From Geranomyces variabilis (Eukaryota > Chytridiomycota > Chytridiomycetes > Spizellomycetales > Powellomycetaceae), in assembly GCA_027603065.1 (NCBI GenBank), contig JADGJP010000042.1, positions 124,001 through 188,000 of the forward strand: a stretch of 64,000 nucleotides of DNA, written 5' to 3'. Positions within the stretch are counted from its first letter, which is position 1; every line of letters begins with the position of its first letter. A program made the position numbers and the translations under genes. The notes under the pieces are model-generated. The model saw only the letters and a program-made list of their open reading frames with translations. It made no database searches and had not been told where the DNA came from. Positions 22,826 to 34,882 of this stretch are shown here, piece by piece.

Positions 22826-24914
22826 ATGGACGAGGAGACGAAGGTAGGGACGACACGGCAGGCATTTTCTAGAAATCGTTCAGGTGGATGTGTCGCTCGC
22901 TCATTGTTTCCCACGAAGTCTGCTCAACCTGACTGCTCTATTTCCTGCAGAAGGTGGCAGCGCCGACAAAGATAGTTCAACTCAACGCGGGCCAGGAGTT
23001 ACGTTTTGAAAATGGATTTGCCGACAGCGAGACTGTGACTTTGAAGGTATGCTAAAGCGCGGCGTATATCGAACGTATCAGACTTGCCGAGATCCGGCTC
23101 AGTGTAAACGGCGTGCAAACCCTCGTGTTCCCTCTTGCTATAATAAACTACCTTCAAATCTGGCTCATCTGCTTGCATCCTTTTGTGGATATAATTTTTC
23201 ACGTCTGTTGCTTCCTTGCTAATAGCTTAAAGCCGGGCACGCTGAGGTCTTTGGGTCCGAGCTCGCAACCGATCCATCATATACCTTTTCCGGCCGGAAA
23301 GTTGCTGTATACACATGGCATGGCTGCTCCTTGGAGCTAGGTGGTACGCCGACTGTGGATTACGTCGCGGATGAGACGCCGATGCAAAGCTACTTGAATG
23401 TGCACCTTGCACTGGAACAACTGCGCGTCGCGGCCGAGGAGAAGGGCCAGGATGGGCCCAAGGTGCGAGCTTGCAAGGTCGAACGCAAGGGATAACACCA
23501 TCACCCTGAACCTCTGTGCCGGGCTTTCGTTGATATCAGGTCATGTTAGTTGGTCCTGCGGACGTGGGCAAGACCTCGCTAGCCAAAATTTTGCTGAATT
23601 ACGCGGTCAAGCAAGGGCGCAAGCCCATATTTGTTGACATTGATCCGAATGAGGTAATGAGAGGAAGGCCAATGTGTATTTCGCGCGTGTCTCTGACTTT
23701 GCCGTTTGTATATTAGGGGTCAATATCTCTGCCCGGTACATTAGCTGCAACCGCGATCGGTCGCCCGATAGATATGGAGGAGGAACTCTCGGCATCTTCA
23801 GCGACGACCGGCACCAGCCCACTTACATATTACTACGGATATCCGTCACCATTGGATAAACCAAAGCTGTTTGGCGCACTCGTGGGTCGTTTAGCGTCGA
23901 TCGTTGACAGAAAGATGAGCGAATCAGACGGTAAGAGATCCAAGACCGGCAGCTACAACGACTGCAGGTTTGGACGAAGAACATGCTGACGATGTGATAT
24001 GTTGGTATGTAGTCAAAACATCGGGATTTGTCATGAATACCCCAAGCCAGTTTGTGGACGTTGCCGGTTACGACATTTTGACGCATGCAATAGACAGCTT
24101 CCACGGTAAGTTAACGGCGATCCTCACGTTTTATCCTGCAGCATTAATCCTGACATTTTCCCTCAATTAGTCAACGCAATACTTGTTATTGGGCACGAGC
24201 GCCTGTACAGCGAGCTCACGCGCCGATATCCACCTTCCGATTCTGGGATCTCTATCGTGAAGTTGGCAAAGTCAGGCGGGGTAAGTTCAGATTGCGCATG
24301 TGCACTCTAATCTGACGTCAAACTCATCCTGCCTTTCAATCATAGGTTGTCACTCGGGACAAGATATACCGTCGGCGCCTGCAAATGCACAAAATCAAAG
24401 AGTACTTCTACGGAACTCCGAAGGGCGAACTGAGCCCGTATTCGAGTCTCGTACCCTTTTCCGATGTTGCGGTTCGCAGAGTAGGAGAAGGTACGCAAAG
24501 CCGCGTTTATGCTATCTACACAAATCCTTTTGGCGCAGTCAAAATCCTCACCACGCGTTACCTTTCTTGACATTCGCGGCGCCCGCAGGTACCCTCGCCC
24601 CGTCCTCAGCCCTGCCACTTGGGTCTGCACCCCTTTTGCAAGAAACGCGTCTCGTCAAAGTCGATCCTGGCGACATTCTCCATCATTCAATACTTGCAGT
24701 CTCTCATGCTGCGTTGCCGGATCCTGGGTCGGCCGCCGCGCAATTGACACCGGAAGAAGAGAGCAACGTGGTCTTGGCGACCAACGTTGCCGGTTTTGTA
24801 TATGTAAGCGATGTCGACGAGGATAAGAAAAAGATGACGGTACTGGCGCCAAACCCAGGACGCCTGCCGCGGAGATACATGCTCATGGCGGCCATGAAAT
24901 GGATGGAAACTTAG
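22826..24914 (+). CDS. CLP1: mRNA cleavage/polyadenylation factor CLP1
   Basis: Clp1 belongs to cleavage factor IA/CFII and the tRNA splicing endonuclease complex; animal forms are 5'-OH polynucleotide kinases. Exon 1 (22826-22843) gives MDEETK and exon 2 starts at 22951 ([20 protein letters not shown]). Later exons give [20 protein letters not shown], the Walker A segment [53 protein letters not shown], and the C-terminal block from [20 protein letters not shown] and [20 protein letters not shown] to [20 protein letters not shown]. This matches the family from end to end (GPTDVGKSTVC, GSVSIPGTMGA, RIREYFYG, APRPLPKNFLL). GPADVGKTS keeps the nucleotide-binding Lys-Thr. At least seven introns; internal boundaries are approximate. 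Confidence 0.93.
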
Positions 24915-25000
24915 GCACGCAAAAAAAGATTCTATTCTGTCACAGTTGCTCTAAGTTTTTTTCTTCTATATACATAAACACGCTAGGAGGAGCTATCTCC

Positions 25001-26387
25001 CTAGATAAAGTGTAGCCCTTCGTCCGCAATCTTGCTAGCGGTAGCGCAAGCAGTTTCTGCGAGAGCCTTTGCTGCACTACGCATCGTCCCGTTTACTTCC
25101 CCAATCGCGCTAAGGATCTCGTCGCACGGGACGATCCGCGCCACTGGGTGAGGGTAACGACACATGTCAATCTCTGCTCCACTAACGACTACGCCGAGGT
25201 TGCGCCTCGCAACAAGATCAGCATTGAACACTTGGTCGCCAAACAAAGGCCAGGCCACCATTGGCGTTCCGGTTCCGACCGCTTCGAGGACACTGTTCCA
25301 TCCAGCGTGGGTAACAAACACACCGGTTGCGCGGTCTGAGAGAATGAGATGCTGCGGTGCCCACGCAAGGACTAGACCGCGGCCCTTGGTCAGCGCGGCA
25401 AATTCTGCGGGAAGTGCCTCGGTGGATCGCAGGCCCCAAATGAATGGGCGGTCGGTTTTCAGCAAAGCTTCAGCGATCGCGGCCATTTGTTCGGTGATCA
25501 CAGGGGCGTGCGAGCCAAAGCTGATGTAGACAACCGAATTGTCATCCTTCTTGGACAAAAAATCCAAGACCGTCTGATCGGACTCTGAGCGTACTGGCGC
25601 TGATCTGCCTTGCAGATATTCTGGCGAAAACAGAGGCCCTACCAGTCGCACGGGTACTCGGCCCGAAGCAATGTCCTTTGAGCCGTTAATCTCCAGGTTA
25701 CGGAAAGGTGGTATGGAGCGTAGAGTGGCAAAATCCTAACAGCACAAAAATGATCGGTCACGCCGCAGAGCGAAAGGGGTCAACCCATTCATCCCCTTTT
25801 ACCTCAGGCTCAAAATCCTCAAAGCTATCAATCAGGATGCCGTCAGACTGGACAGCGAGCTGGGCAGCATCGGTAATGTGGTCGTGCAACCAGCCAGGTC
25901 CCGTACTACACGCGGGAGATTCGAGTAAAAACTTCTCATCAAACTTTCCGGCTCTGCTGCCTTCCACAAATGCTTTCACCGTCGCATTGACCGACAGCGG
26001 ATAAAAGATAAACACCGGGATGCTCTGAATGCGCGAGCTGATAGCTTCGGCGAGGAAGAACTCGAGCACGACCGCCTTGGTCGTACTGCTGTGAGCCTCG
26101 ACTTCAGCCCAAAAGGCCTGAACAATAGGGCCAGCCTGCATCTTTTGGAAGCGCCAAGACTTTCCAATCAGGTCTTCGCCTTCACTCAAGCCATCCTCCA
26201 GGGCGAGGACGTTGACACCCGGCAGAGCGGCGGCCTTGAGCTTCGACGCAAGGCAGGCGGACGAGGCGACCGAGACCGTAACCGCCGGGTCCTTGGCAAG
26301 CCGGGCAGCGAGCCTGAGCGTGGGCAGATAGTGCCCTGCGAGCGGGAAGGCGAGGAGGAAAATGTGCTGTGTGCCGTTGACGGTCAT
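25001..26387 (-). CDS. UDP-glycosyltransferase (GT1) with plant-type PSPG box
   Basis: A GT-B fold glycosyltransferase that moves a sugar from a UDP-sugar to a small acceptor. Two exons, 25785-26387 and 25001-25735, flank a 49-nt intron (GTTGAC..GTTAG) and give 445 residues. The N-terminal domain has the catalytic-type His19 in FPLAGHYLPTLRLAARL. The C-terminal donor domain has VVYISFGSHAPVITEQMAAI and a PSPG box of exactly 44 residues, from WAPQHLILSDRATGVFV through THAGWNSVLEAVGTGTPMVA to WPLFGDQ. The final Gln is typical of glucose users. The substrate cannot be read from sequence. There is no signal peptide or C-terminal membrane anchor, so it is probably cytosolic like plant UGTs and unlike animal UGTs or fungal sterol 3-O-glucosyltransferases. 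Divergent from the promethin-like gene. Confidence 0.9.
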
Positions 26388-26548
26388 GGCAGTAGATCTG
26401 AGTGGGCGGAAGGGAGAAAGCGAGGGGAGGCTGCTCCACCTGCCCGCAATCGAAAGTTGAACGAAGTTGAAGACGCCCGCGCGCTCTTCCCATTTCAGTT
26501 TTCGCCCGCCATCGACCCGTCATCGTCCTGCCAGCAATCCTGCCAGCA
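26388..26548. promoter_or_regulatory. Shared 161-bp promoter, UGT / promethin-like gene
   Basis: The two start codons diverge across 161 bases. The half next to the promethin-like gene is pyrimidine-rich (CTTCCCATTTCAGTTTTCGC). No TATA box is evident. Confidence 0.5.
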
Positions 26549-27335
26549 ATGAACGACGTCAAACCGCATCTCTCTGCCCTCAATCGGGTTCCGCTGGACT
26601 ACCAACGGCCACCCACGCCGCCACACTCGCAGCCCCAATCCCCGCACGCCACAACAACAACCGCAATCCCATCAGTCCTCAACAGCCAGCTCACAGCCTC
26701 TCTCGCCACATCCGAGCTCTCCGCCTCGCTCTCCCGGACAGTCTCCTCGCTCCGCACCACCGCGCAAACCGTCGTCCACAATGCCAGCGATATTGGCCGG
26801 GGCGCAATGACCGTCCTACAGCTGTACATGGAACAATACCCGAGCTTGCAGACATTTGTGCTCACGGGGACGCTTCTAAGCGCGGTGCCCGTGAGCATGT
26901 TTGCGATCTGGGTTGCGCTCACGACGTTGGGCTCGGTTTTCACGGCCGTGATTGGCGTGTTTGTTGTTGAGGGAGGATTGATTGCGCTCGGATTGACGGT
27001 TTTGCTGCCGGTTGAATGCTGTATCATCGGCATTGCGGTTGCGGCTGCGGTGGCTCGGTATACTGGAGTGCTTGGCATGGGCGCGGTCAAGCAGGTGGCT
27101 TCCAAGTGAGTTCCTGATGATTGTCCTGACTTTGACGGTCTCACTGGACATGTGGTCTGACCCTGCCATCTGCTGCAGAACCACTCATCTTATCAACGAA
27201 GCAAACCGGCAAGCGTCCATCGCTCATCAGCGACTCGGCACAGAGCTGATGAACGCAGCTGTGAAGCGTAAAGCAGCAGCGGCTGCTGCCGGAACAGCGA
27301 CCCCACCCATCACCGCCGATGACCCAGAGGAGTAG
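26549..27335 (+). CDS. Promethin/LDAF1-like membrane protein
   Basis: Two exons, 26549-27105 and 27179-27335 (73-nt intron, GTGAGT..CTGCAG), encode 237 residues. Residues 1-80 are Pro/Ser/Thr-rich with a helix (SLSRTVSSLRTTAQTVVHN). Then come closely packed hydrophobic segments: FVLTGTLLSAVPVSMFAIWV, LGSVFTAVIGVFVVEGGLIA and LTVLLPVECCIIGIAVAAAV. The short hydrophobic hairpins with FVVEGGL..LG..VLLP resemble the promethin fold (LDAF1/TMEM159; yeast LDO16/LDO45), whose members sit with seipin at ER-lipid droplet contacts. The C-terminal tail is Ala-rich and charged. The family call is by pattern recognition of the helical core and is moderate; another small ER membrane protein family remains possible. 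Confidence 0.65.
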
Positions 27336-27484
27336 GGTTTCTCAGTCGCGTGCATGCGAGATGAAAATTGTATATAGTCGGTTCCGTTTTTTTGTATTGC
27401 CAGATATGAATGATACCAATGCCCGTGCTTACGCTGTGTCTATATACATCGTGCAATGACACAAAATCTAGCTGATTTACATAT

Positions 27485-28401
27485 CTATTTGGCTCCCGCC
27501 AGTACCTCCTTCACCCGTTCATCAACCATCTTCTTGATCATCTCTGCAATAACGCTCGTCCCGCCTCCCTCCCCACTCAACATCGCAACAGCCACCTTCT
27601 CCACATACTTGCCAACCTGATCAACTTCCAAATTCACTTTTGCTCCAACCTTTTTCCTCGCCAGCACAATCTTCTCCTGCGTATACGCAATCAACATGAC
27701 CGAAAACAGCCGCTGCGCAGTGTCGACGCTAACCACCGTCAGCGACGCTCCGTCAAGCGTTACGTATCCTTTGGGGATAATGTACCGCAGGTAATCAATG
27801 TCGCCAGAGACTTGCGGGACGTGGAATGTCAGGAGGAGAGAGTTTGGCGGGTCGGGCGTGATGGCGTGAATTATAATGGGGAGGTCGACGTGCCCTTGGA
27901 CAAGGTGTCCGCCTACCCGGGTTGTCGAGGACATCGCGCGTTCGAGGTTGACTTTGGAGCCGACCTGAAAATCGCCTATTAATGGGGTCAAAAACACGAA
28001 ATGGCAAGTCAGATTACGGTGGGTTACCAAGGCATCACATCAGCCGCGGCAAATAATGGGTTTTTTTTTGCATTTTTTTTACCAAGACTGGTCTTGCGAA
28101 GCGTCTCGGGCGAAACCCCGACCTTGAACTGCGTGCGCGCCTCGTCAAACTCCGTGACTGTCAAACAGCATCCTGAGAAAACAATAATCATAAGCTAGTC
28201 AGCAAATTATCTGGGTCTTTTGGTTTCTTTCTTTCTTGCTCAAGTACCTTCGACAGCAATGCTGTCCCCAAGGTGCACGTCCTCGAGCACTATCTCCGCA
28301 TCCCCAATCGTAATGGAGAACCCTCCGCCGCCCGACGTCGTGCTGTCCATAGGCACTATGCTACGCACAGTGCCCATCGTTTCTACTATTCCCGTAAACA
28401 T
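27485..28401 (-). CDS. RIB5: Riboflavin synthase alpha chain
   Basis: Catalyses the dismutation of two 6,7-dimethyl-8-ribityllumazine molecules to riboflavin, the last step of vitamin B2 synthesis. Exon 1 (28248-28401) starts MFTGIVETMGTVRSIV, the hallmark first motif. Exon 2 gives CCLTVTEFDEARTQFKVGVS then PETLRKTSL, and exon 3 (from about 27970) VGSKVNLERAMSSTTRVGGH, LVQGHVD, IPKGYVTLDGASLTVV and FSVMLIAYTQEKIVL. Both lumazine-synthase-like barrels are complete, with the conserved CLTV and DGASLTV motifs at their equivalent positions. A Gly-rich loop (TTSGGGGF) lies in the first barrel. The C-terminal extension is Lys-rich and helical, longer than in bacteria, as in fungal forms. The exon 2-3 intron contains a T-rich run. 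Confidence 0.94.
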
Positions 28402-28556
28402 TGTGTATTATGTGTTGCGCGAAGGTGACGGTGTCGAGAAAAGGTAGGTCGAAGAAAGACAGAACAATCCTTCCGACCCCGCCAGTCATTCGTCAGCGGT
28501 CGAAGGCTCGGGCCATGCTCTCCGGCCCGAGGAGCGAAAAAGGTCAAAAGATTTTG

Positions 28557-28639
28557 TGCACTGAGCGAGATTCGAACTCGCGCCTCTTGCGAGACTACGA
28601 CCTGAACGTAGCGCCTTAGACCAACTCGGCCATCAGTGC
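28557..28639 (-). tRNA. trnL-CAG: tRNA-Leu (anticodon CAG)
   Basis: 83 nt, no intron. The minus strand folds as acceptor GCACTGA/TCAGTGC, D arm GCCGAGTTGGTCTAAGGC, anticodon stem CTACG/CGTAG with loop TTCAGGT, a long variable arm TCTCGCAAGAG, and T arm GCGAG-TTCGAAT-CTCGC with discriminator A. The loop places CAG at 34-36, reading CUG. The long variable arm and discriminator A agree with leucine. Standard CUG decoding is implied. Confidence 0.95.
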
Positions 28640-29173
28640 TTGATGTCAACGGAATCTCAAGGGGCACATGATGACAAGTAACAACAAATGCTCAAAATTC
28701 TGCTATGGGAATTGGAGTATCTGAAAGTGGCCTGGTTTAGGGCTGGATGCGACAAAAGGAACAATCAAAAAACATCTGAATATGTCCTGGTTTAGGGCTG
28801 GATGCGACACAAGGAACAATCAAGAAACAAGTATAAAGTATAAAGTATTAACAGGCGAAAGCAAAAGGGGGGACTGTATTAAAGGCGGGTTGGTAGGAGA
28901 TAACAGCAAACGTGTGACCTCGGTCCGCGCGCAAAGACGAATGCCATTGGCATAACGTGTGCGCGAGGAATGTGGCGCCATCGCAGAGACGGCGGACAAC
29001 TGAGGGGGGTAAGGAAAGGCCGGGGTCTATGTGAAAAGGGAGCAAGGAAGGGGGGAATCGTAATAGCGGAGAGGCAAACTATCGGGAAAGGGGCAGGGCG
29101 GATCTGCCAAGGGTGATTTTCTAGGTTAAAACATCGATGTGCGCGGCGGCGGCGGCGCCGTTTGATTGCAGAT
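28640..29173. other. Spacer between kinase 3' end and tRNA-Leu
   Basis: Apart from the 55-bp duplication it holds only short frames without recognisable domains. The part near 29150 has a GGC-repeat run (GGCGGCGGCGGCGCC) and is probably the 3' UTR of the kinase. Confidence 0.5.
28730..28833. repeat. Two-copy direct repeat, period 55 bp
   Basis: The block starting CCTGGTTTAGGGCTGGATGC at 28731 recurs at 28786, followed in both by GACA(A/C)AAGGAACAATCAA(A/G)AAAC. The copies are about 45 bp long and differ at about two positions, so this is a recent tandem duplication, downstream of the kinase gene and upstream of the tRNA on the same strand. Confidence 0.9.
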
Positions 29174-32429
<3,256 letters not shown>

Positions 32430-33051
32430 ATGTGTTTACGGGAAGGGAATGGGGAACACAAATCGGACAGGAACCAGAAGGACGTGGGCGGGCGGACAGC
32501 CAGGGCGCAGTAATAGCCGACCACGAGAGTCAGTCTGCACGAAAAGGCTTGAGGAGGGATGGACGTCGTCGACCAGAGAGAGACGAAGTAGCGAGAGAGC
32601 AACCAGCAAAGGGGCAAACAAATGCGGGTGTGTGTGGGTGGGAATGGCCGAGGACCACAACGACGCAGCAGAAACGACGAGCAGCGAGAGCGAGCGAGCG
32701 AGGCGATGAGACTCGAGGCCCCAGCCCCTCGGCCCAACAAACCCGGCGCAAATTTTTAGAGCGACAAGCAAGAAGACAAGGGAATCGAAGGGAGTCGCAG
32801 GCGCGCAAAACAACGCGCAGCAACGCGCTACGACAGGCCATCTATTGTACCAGTATCCCTCTCCTGCGTCCCCAACTGCGCTCACGTGATTCCCCATGCG
32901 GCCCCCCGATGCCCAAGGATCCATATTATACAGTATATACAGTATATACGCCTCTGCTCTGCTCTGCTGTCGCGCAGTGTCGTGCTCCCTCCGCGGACTG
33001 CCCGGTGGCGGCGGCAGGTTCGCCGGTCCCCCCGTTTTTTATTGGCAAAGT
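32430..33051. other. Spacer upstream of kinase
   Basis: GC-rich, with overlapping open frames on both strands that look like composition artefacts. It contains a CACGTG at about 32883-32888 and a TATACAG-TATATACAG-TATATAC micro-repeat at about 32926-32950. Probably the kinase promoter plus the 3' flank of glyoxalase. Confidence 0.5.
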
Positions 33052-33849
33052 TTAGTTATAGCCCCTCGGCAACAGCTCAATCCAGTAACCTATGACGCAA
33101 AAGAGCAAGATACAAAGGCTTAGCTCCGTACTGACGAAGCAAACAAGTGTGGATCGAAACTGCAGAAGAAGCATTACGTACCATCAGGATCCAGCACAAA
33201 CGCGATCGACGACATCTTTCCAGAGTTCGGACGCTTTTGAATCTTGACGCCCGCCTTTTCGAGTCGCTCAACCGCTGCCTCAACATTGTCAACAGTCAGG
33301 CCAATGTGGCCATATCCCTTATGAGCGTCTTCGTTTCCGCTGCAGTATCCTTTGAACGACTGATCATGCTCCCAGTTGCTGTTGAAAAAGAGGATTCGCA
33401 GAAAAAGTCGTTAGTGATATGCTCTTCGGCAGATGGCCACCACACTTACTGAGTAAGTTCAAGCACGCCAGGGCGAGAGAATGCATATTTCCGCTTCTCG
33501 TCTTGCGATGCTGCCAGAATCTGAGCCGGGACATTGTACCCAAGGAAGTATAGAGAAAACTTGGCTTCCTCAAAGTCCAGTTTGCAGATAAGGCTGGAGA
33601 AAAAACAAACACAAATAAGAAAGGCGGTCTAACGACCAACCAAGAGGCTTCTAGGCTGCTTTTTAGGATCTCGTACCTCATTCCGAGCAGCTCGGTGTAA
33701 AACTTGAGCGAAGCCTCTGGGTTCTGCACCCGGTACATCGTGTGGTTGAACTGTGAATGAAGCAGCCAGTTAGTACCGGCGCTATGATCAACACAACGCG
33801 GGAGTCTCAAGCAGCACAAAACCTCATATGTTTTCGTGTCGGTGGTCAT
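33052..33849 (-). CDS. GLO1: Glyoxalase I (lactoylglutathione lyase)
   Basis: Converts the methylglyoxal-glutathione hemithioacetal to S-lactoylglutathione in the cytosol. Five exons: MTTDTKTYE (start 33849); FNHTMYRVQNPEASLKFYTE then LLGMR; LICKLDFEEAKFSLYFLGYN through SRPGVLELT; HNWEHDQSFKGYCSGNEDAH then KGYGHIGLTVDNVEAAVERL and SSIAFVLDPDG; and a short last exon, YWIELLPRGYN, after an intron with donor GTACGTAA and acceptor GCGTCATAG. Metal ligands are present: the first-domain His of FNHTM, the Glu of LELT, the His of YGHIGL and the Glu of YWIEL. Single-unit length, as in human GLO1 rather than the double yeast form. Without the last short exon the essential Glu would be lost. Confidence 0.93.
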
Positions 33850-33963
33850 GGCTTTGTTTGGTGAATACGCGGTTGAGATGCCGGAGACGTCGTTCACAAA
33901 CGTGCGGCGATTTTGGTGCGTCACTACAGCTCACCCCGTCGCCCCGAGGCGCTGCGTCCCTAG

Positions 33964-33973
33964 GTCACGTGAC
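33964..33973. promoter_or_regulatory. Perfect palindromic E-box GTCACGTGAC
   Basis: A 10-bp palindrome centred on CACGTG, 115 bases upstream of the glyoxalase I start. bHLH regulators of the Cbf1/Pho4 type bind this core in fungi. That it regulates GLO1 is inference. Confidence 0.5.
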
Positions 33974-34321
33974 ATCGGCGCACGTACGCGCACTGCCATG
34001 GTCTAACTAATGCAGGTAGTATAGGCCCGTCTGTCCCATCTCGGTTCGCATCCCACTCTTTACCCCACACCTACATAATCCCGCACGCTCAACAGCCGGT
34101 TGCTCCGACGGAAGGTAAGCGATTGGGTAGCTGGCCTGTGTTGGGGAAGGACAACGTTCGCTCCACTGTCCACCATTTTGCGGGCGCCTACTTGGTATGG
34201 GAGCAAAAGCCTCATGTTCCCTGGGAGAGTGCAATTAGATCCTGGCTTGTCCTTTGCCAAGTAGGTGCTTAAGATAAGGTCCGTAGGCTGAGTAGGTTCG
34301 CAGGGTACTCCTTTGTGTTTT

Positions 34322-34468
34322 GCAATTGTACCATGGCATGTACTTTGCGGCTCCGCTTCTAGCAATTGTACCATAGCGTGTACTTCGCGGCTCCGCTTCT
34401 GGCAATTGTACCATAGCGTGTACTTTGCGGCTCCGCTTCTGGAAATTGTACCATAGCGTGTACTTTGC
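34322..34468. repeat. 40-bp tandem repeat, about 3.7 copies
   Basis: The unit begins GCAATTGTACCATAGCGTGT and continues ACTTTGCGGCTCCGCTTCTG. Copies start at 34322, 34362, 34402 and 34442 (the last partial) and differ at a few positions (ATGG/ATAG, TTTG/TTCG). The unit length stays exactly 40 throughout. Confidence 0.93.
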
Positions 34469-34882
34469 GTGGGCGTGGCAACGGCGGGTGGACCTCCGGC
34501 TTACTTCCCTACGTGACTTTACCGTAAAATGGACGGACTTGGAGCTTGGAGGATGGGTAGTCCCAATGGCTCTCAGAGGCCGAGTGAAACGGCTGGTTAT
34601 TCATAACTCCCGTCCACTTCCCTCTGGGTTGTCCGTTGGTGGCAGTTTGGCTGACTATGCTGCAAAACTGACCGCTTGCCTGCTTTTGTAGACAATGACC
34701 AAAGAAAAAAAACTGACGTTTCTGCGGGAGGCTTTGCAAGATGATGAGTTTTTGCCATCTGTCTTCGCTACGAAGTTTGAATATCCGGTCAAGCACAATG
34801 CTCAATGCTTCGGCATCTTCCGCTTGGTAAGGATGTCGCCAGACATCTGTAATTACAAATGCTTTATTGATGGAAGACAAAT

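Larger units (their letters stand above)
33850..34882. other. Repeat-bearing spacer without a convincing gene
   Basis: A 1.03-kb spacer between the glyoxalase start and the 3' end of the HEAT-repeat gene. It contains the E-box, a 40-bp tandem repeat (34322 onward) and short frames on both strands. A 125-residue minus frame at 34509-34886 has no recognisable domain. The composition after 34480 is more AT-rich than the neighbours. Confidence 0.5.

Noticed and set aside
25001-26387. Plant DNA contamination as source of the glycosyltransferase
   Set aside because: It is embedded between fungal-type genes and has the short intron style of the window.
32430-33120. Overlapping open frames of 100-200 residues on both strands
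   Set aside because: They overlap each other in several frames, are Arg-rich from GC bias and show no domain.
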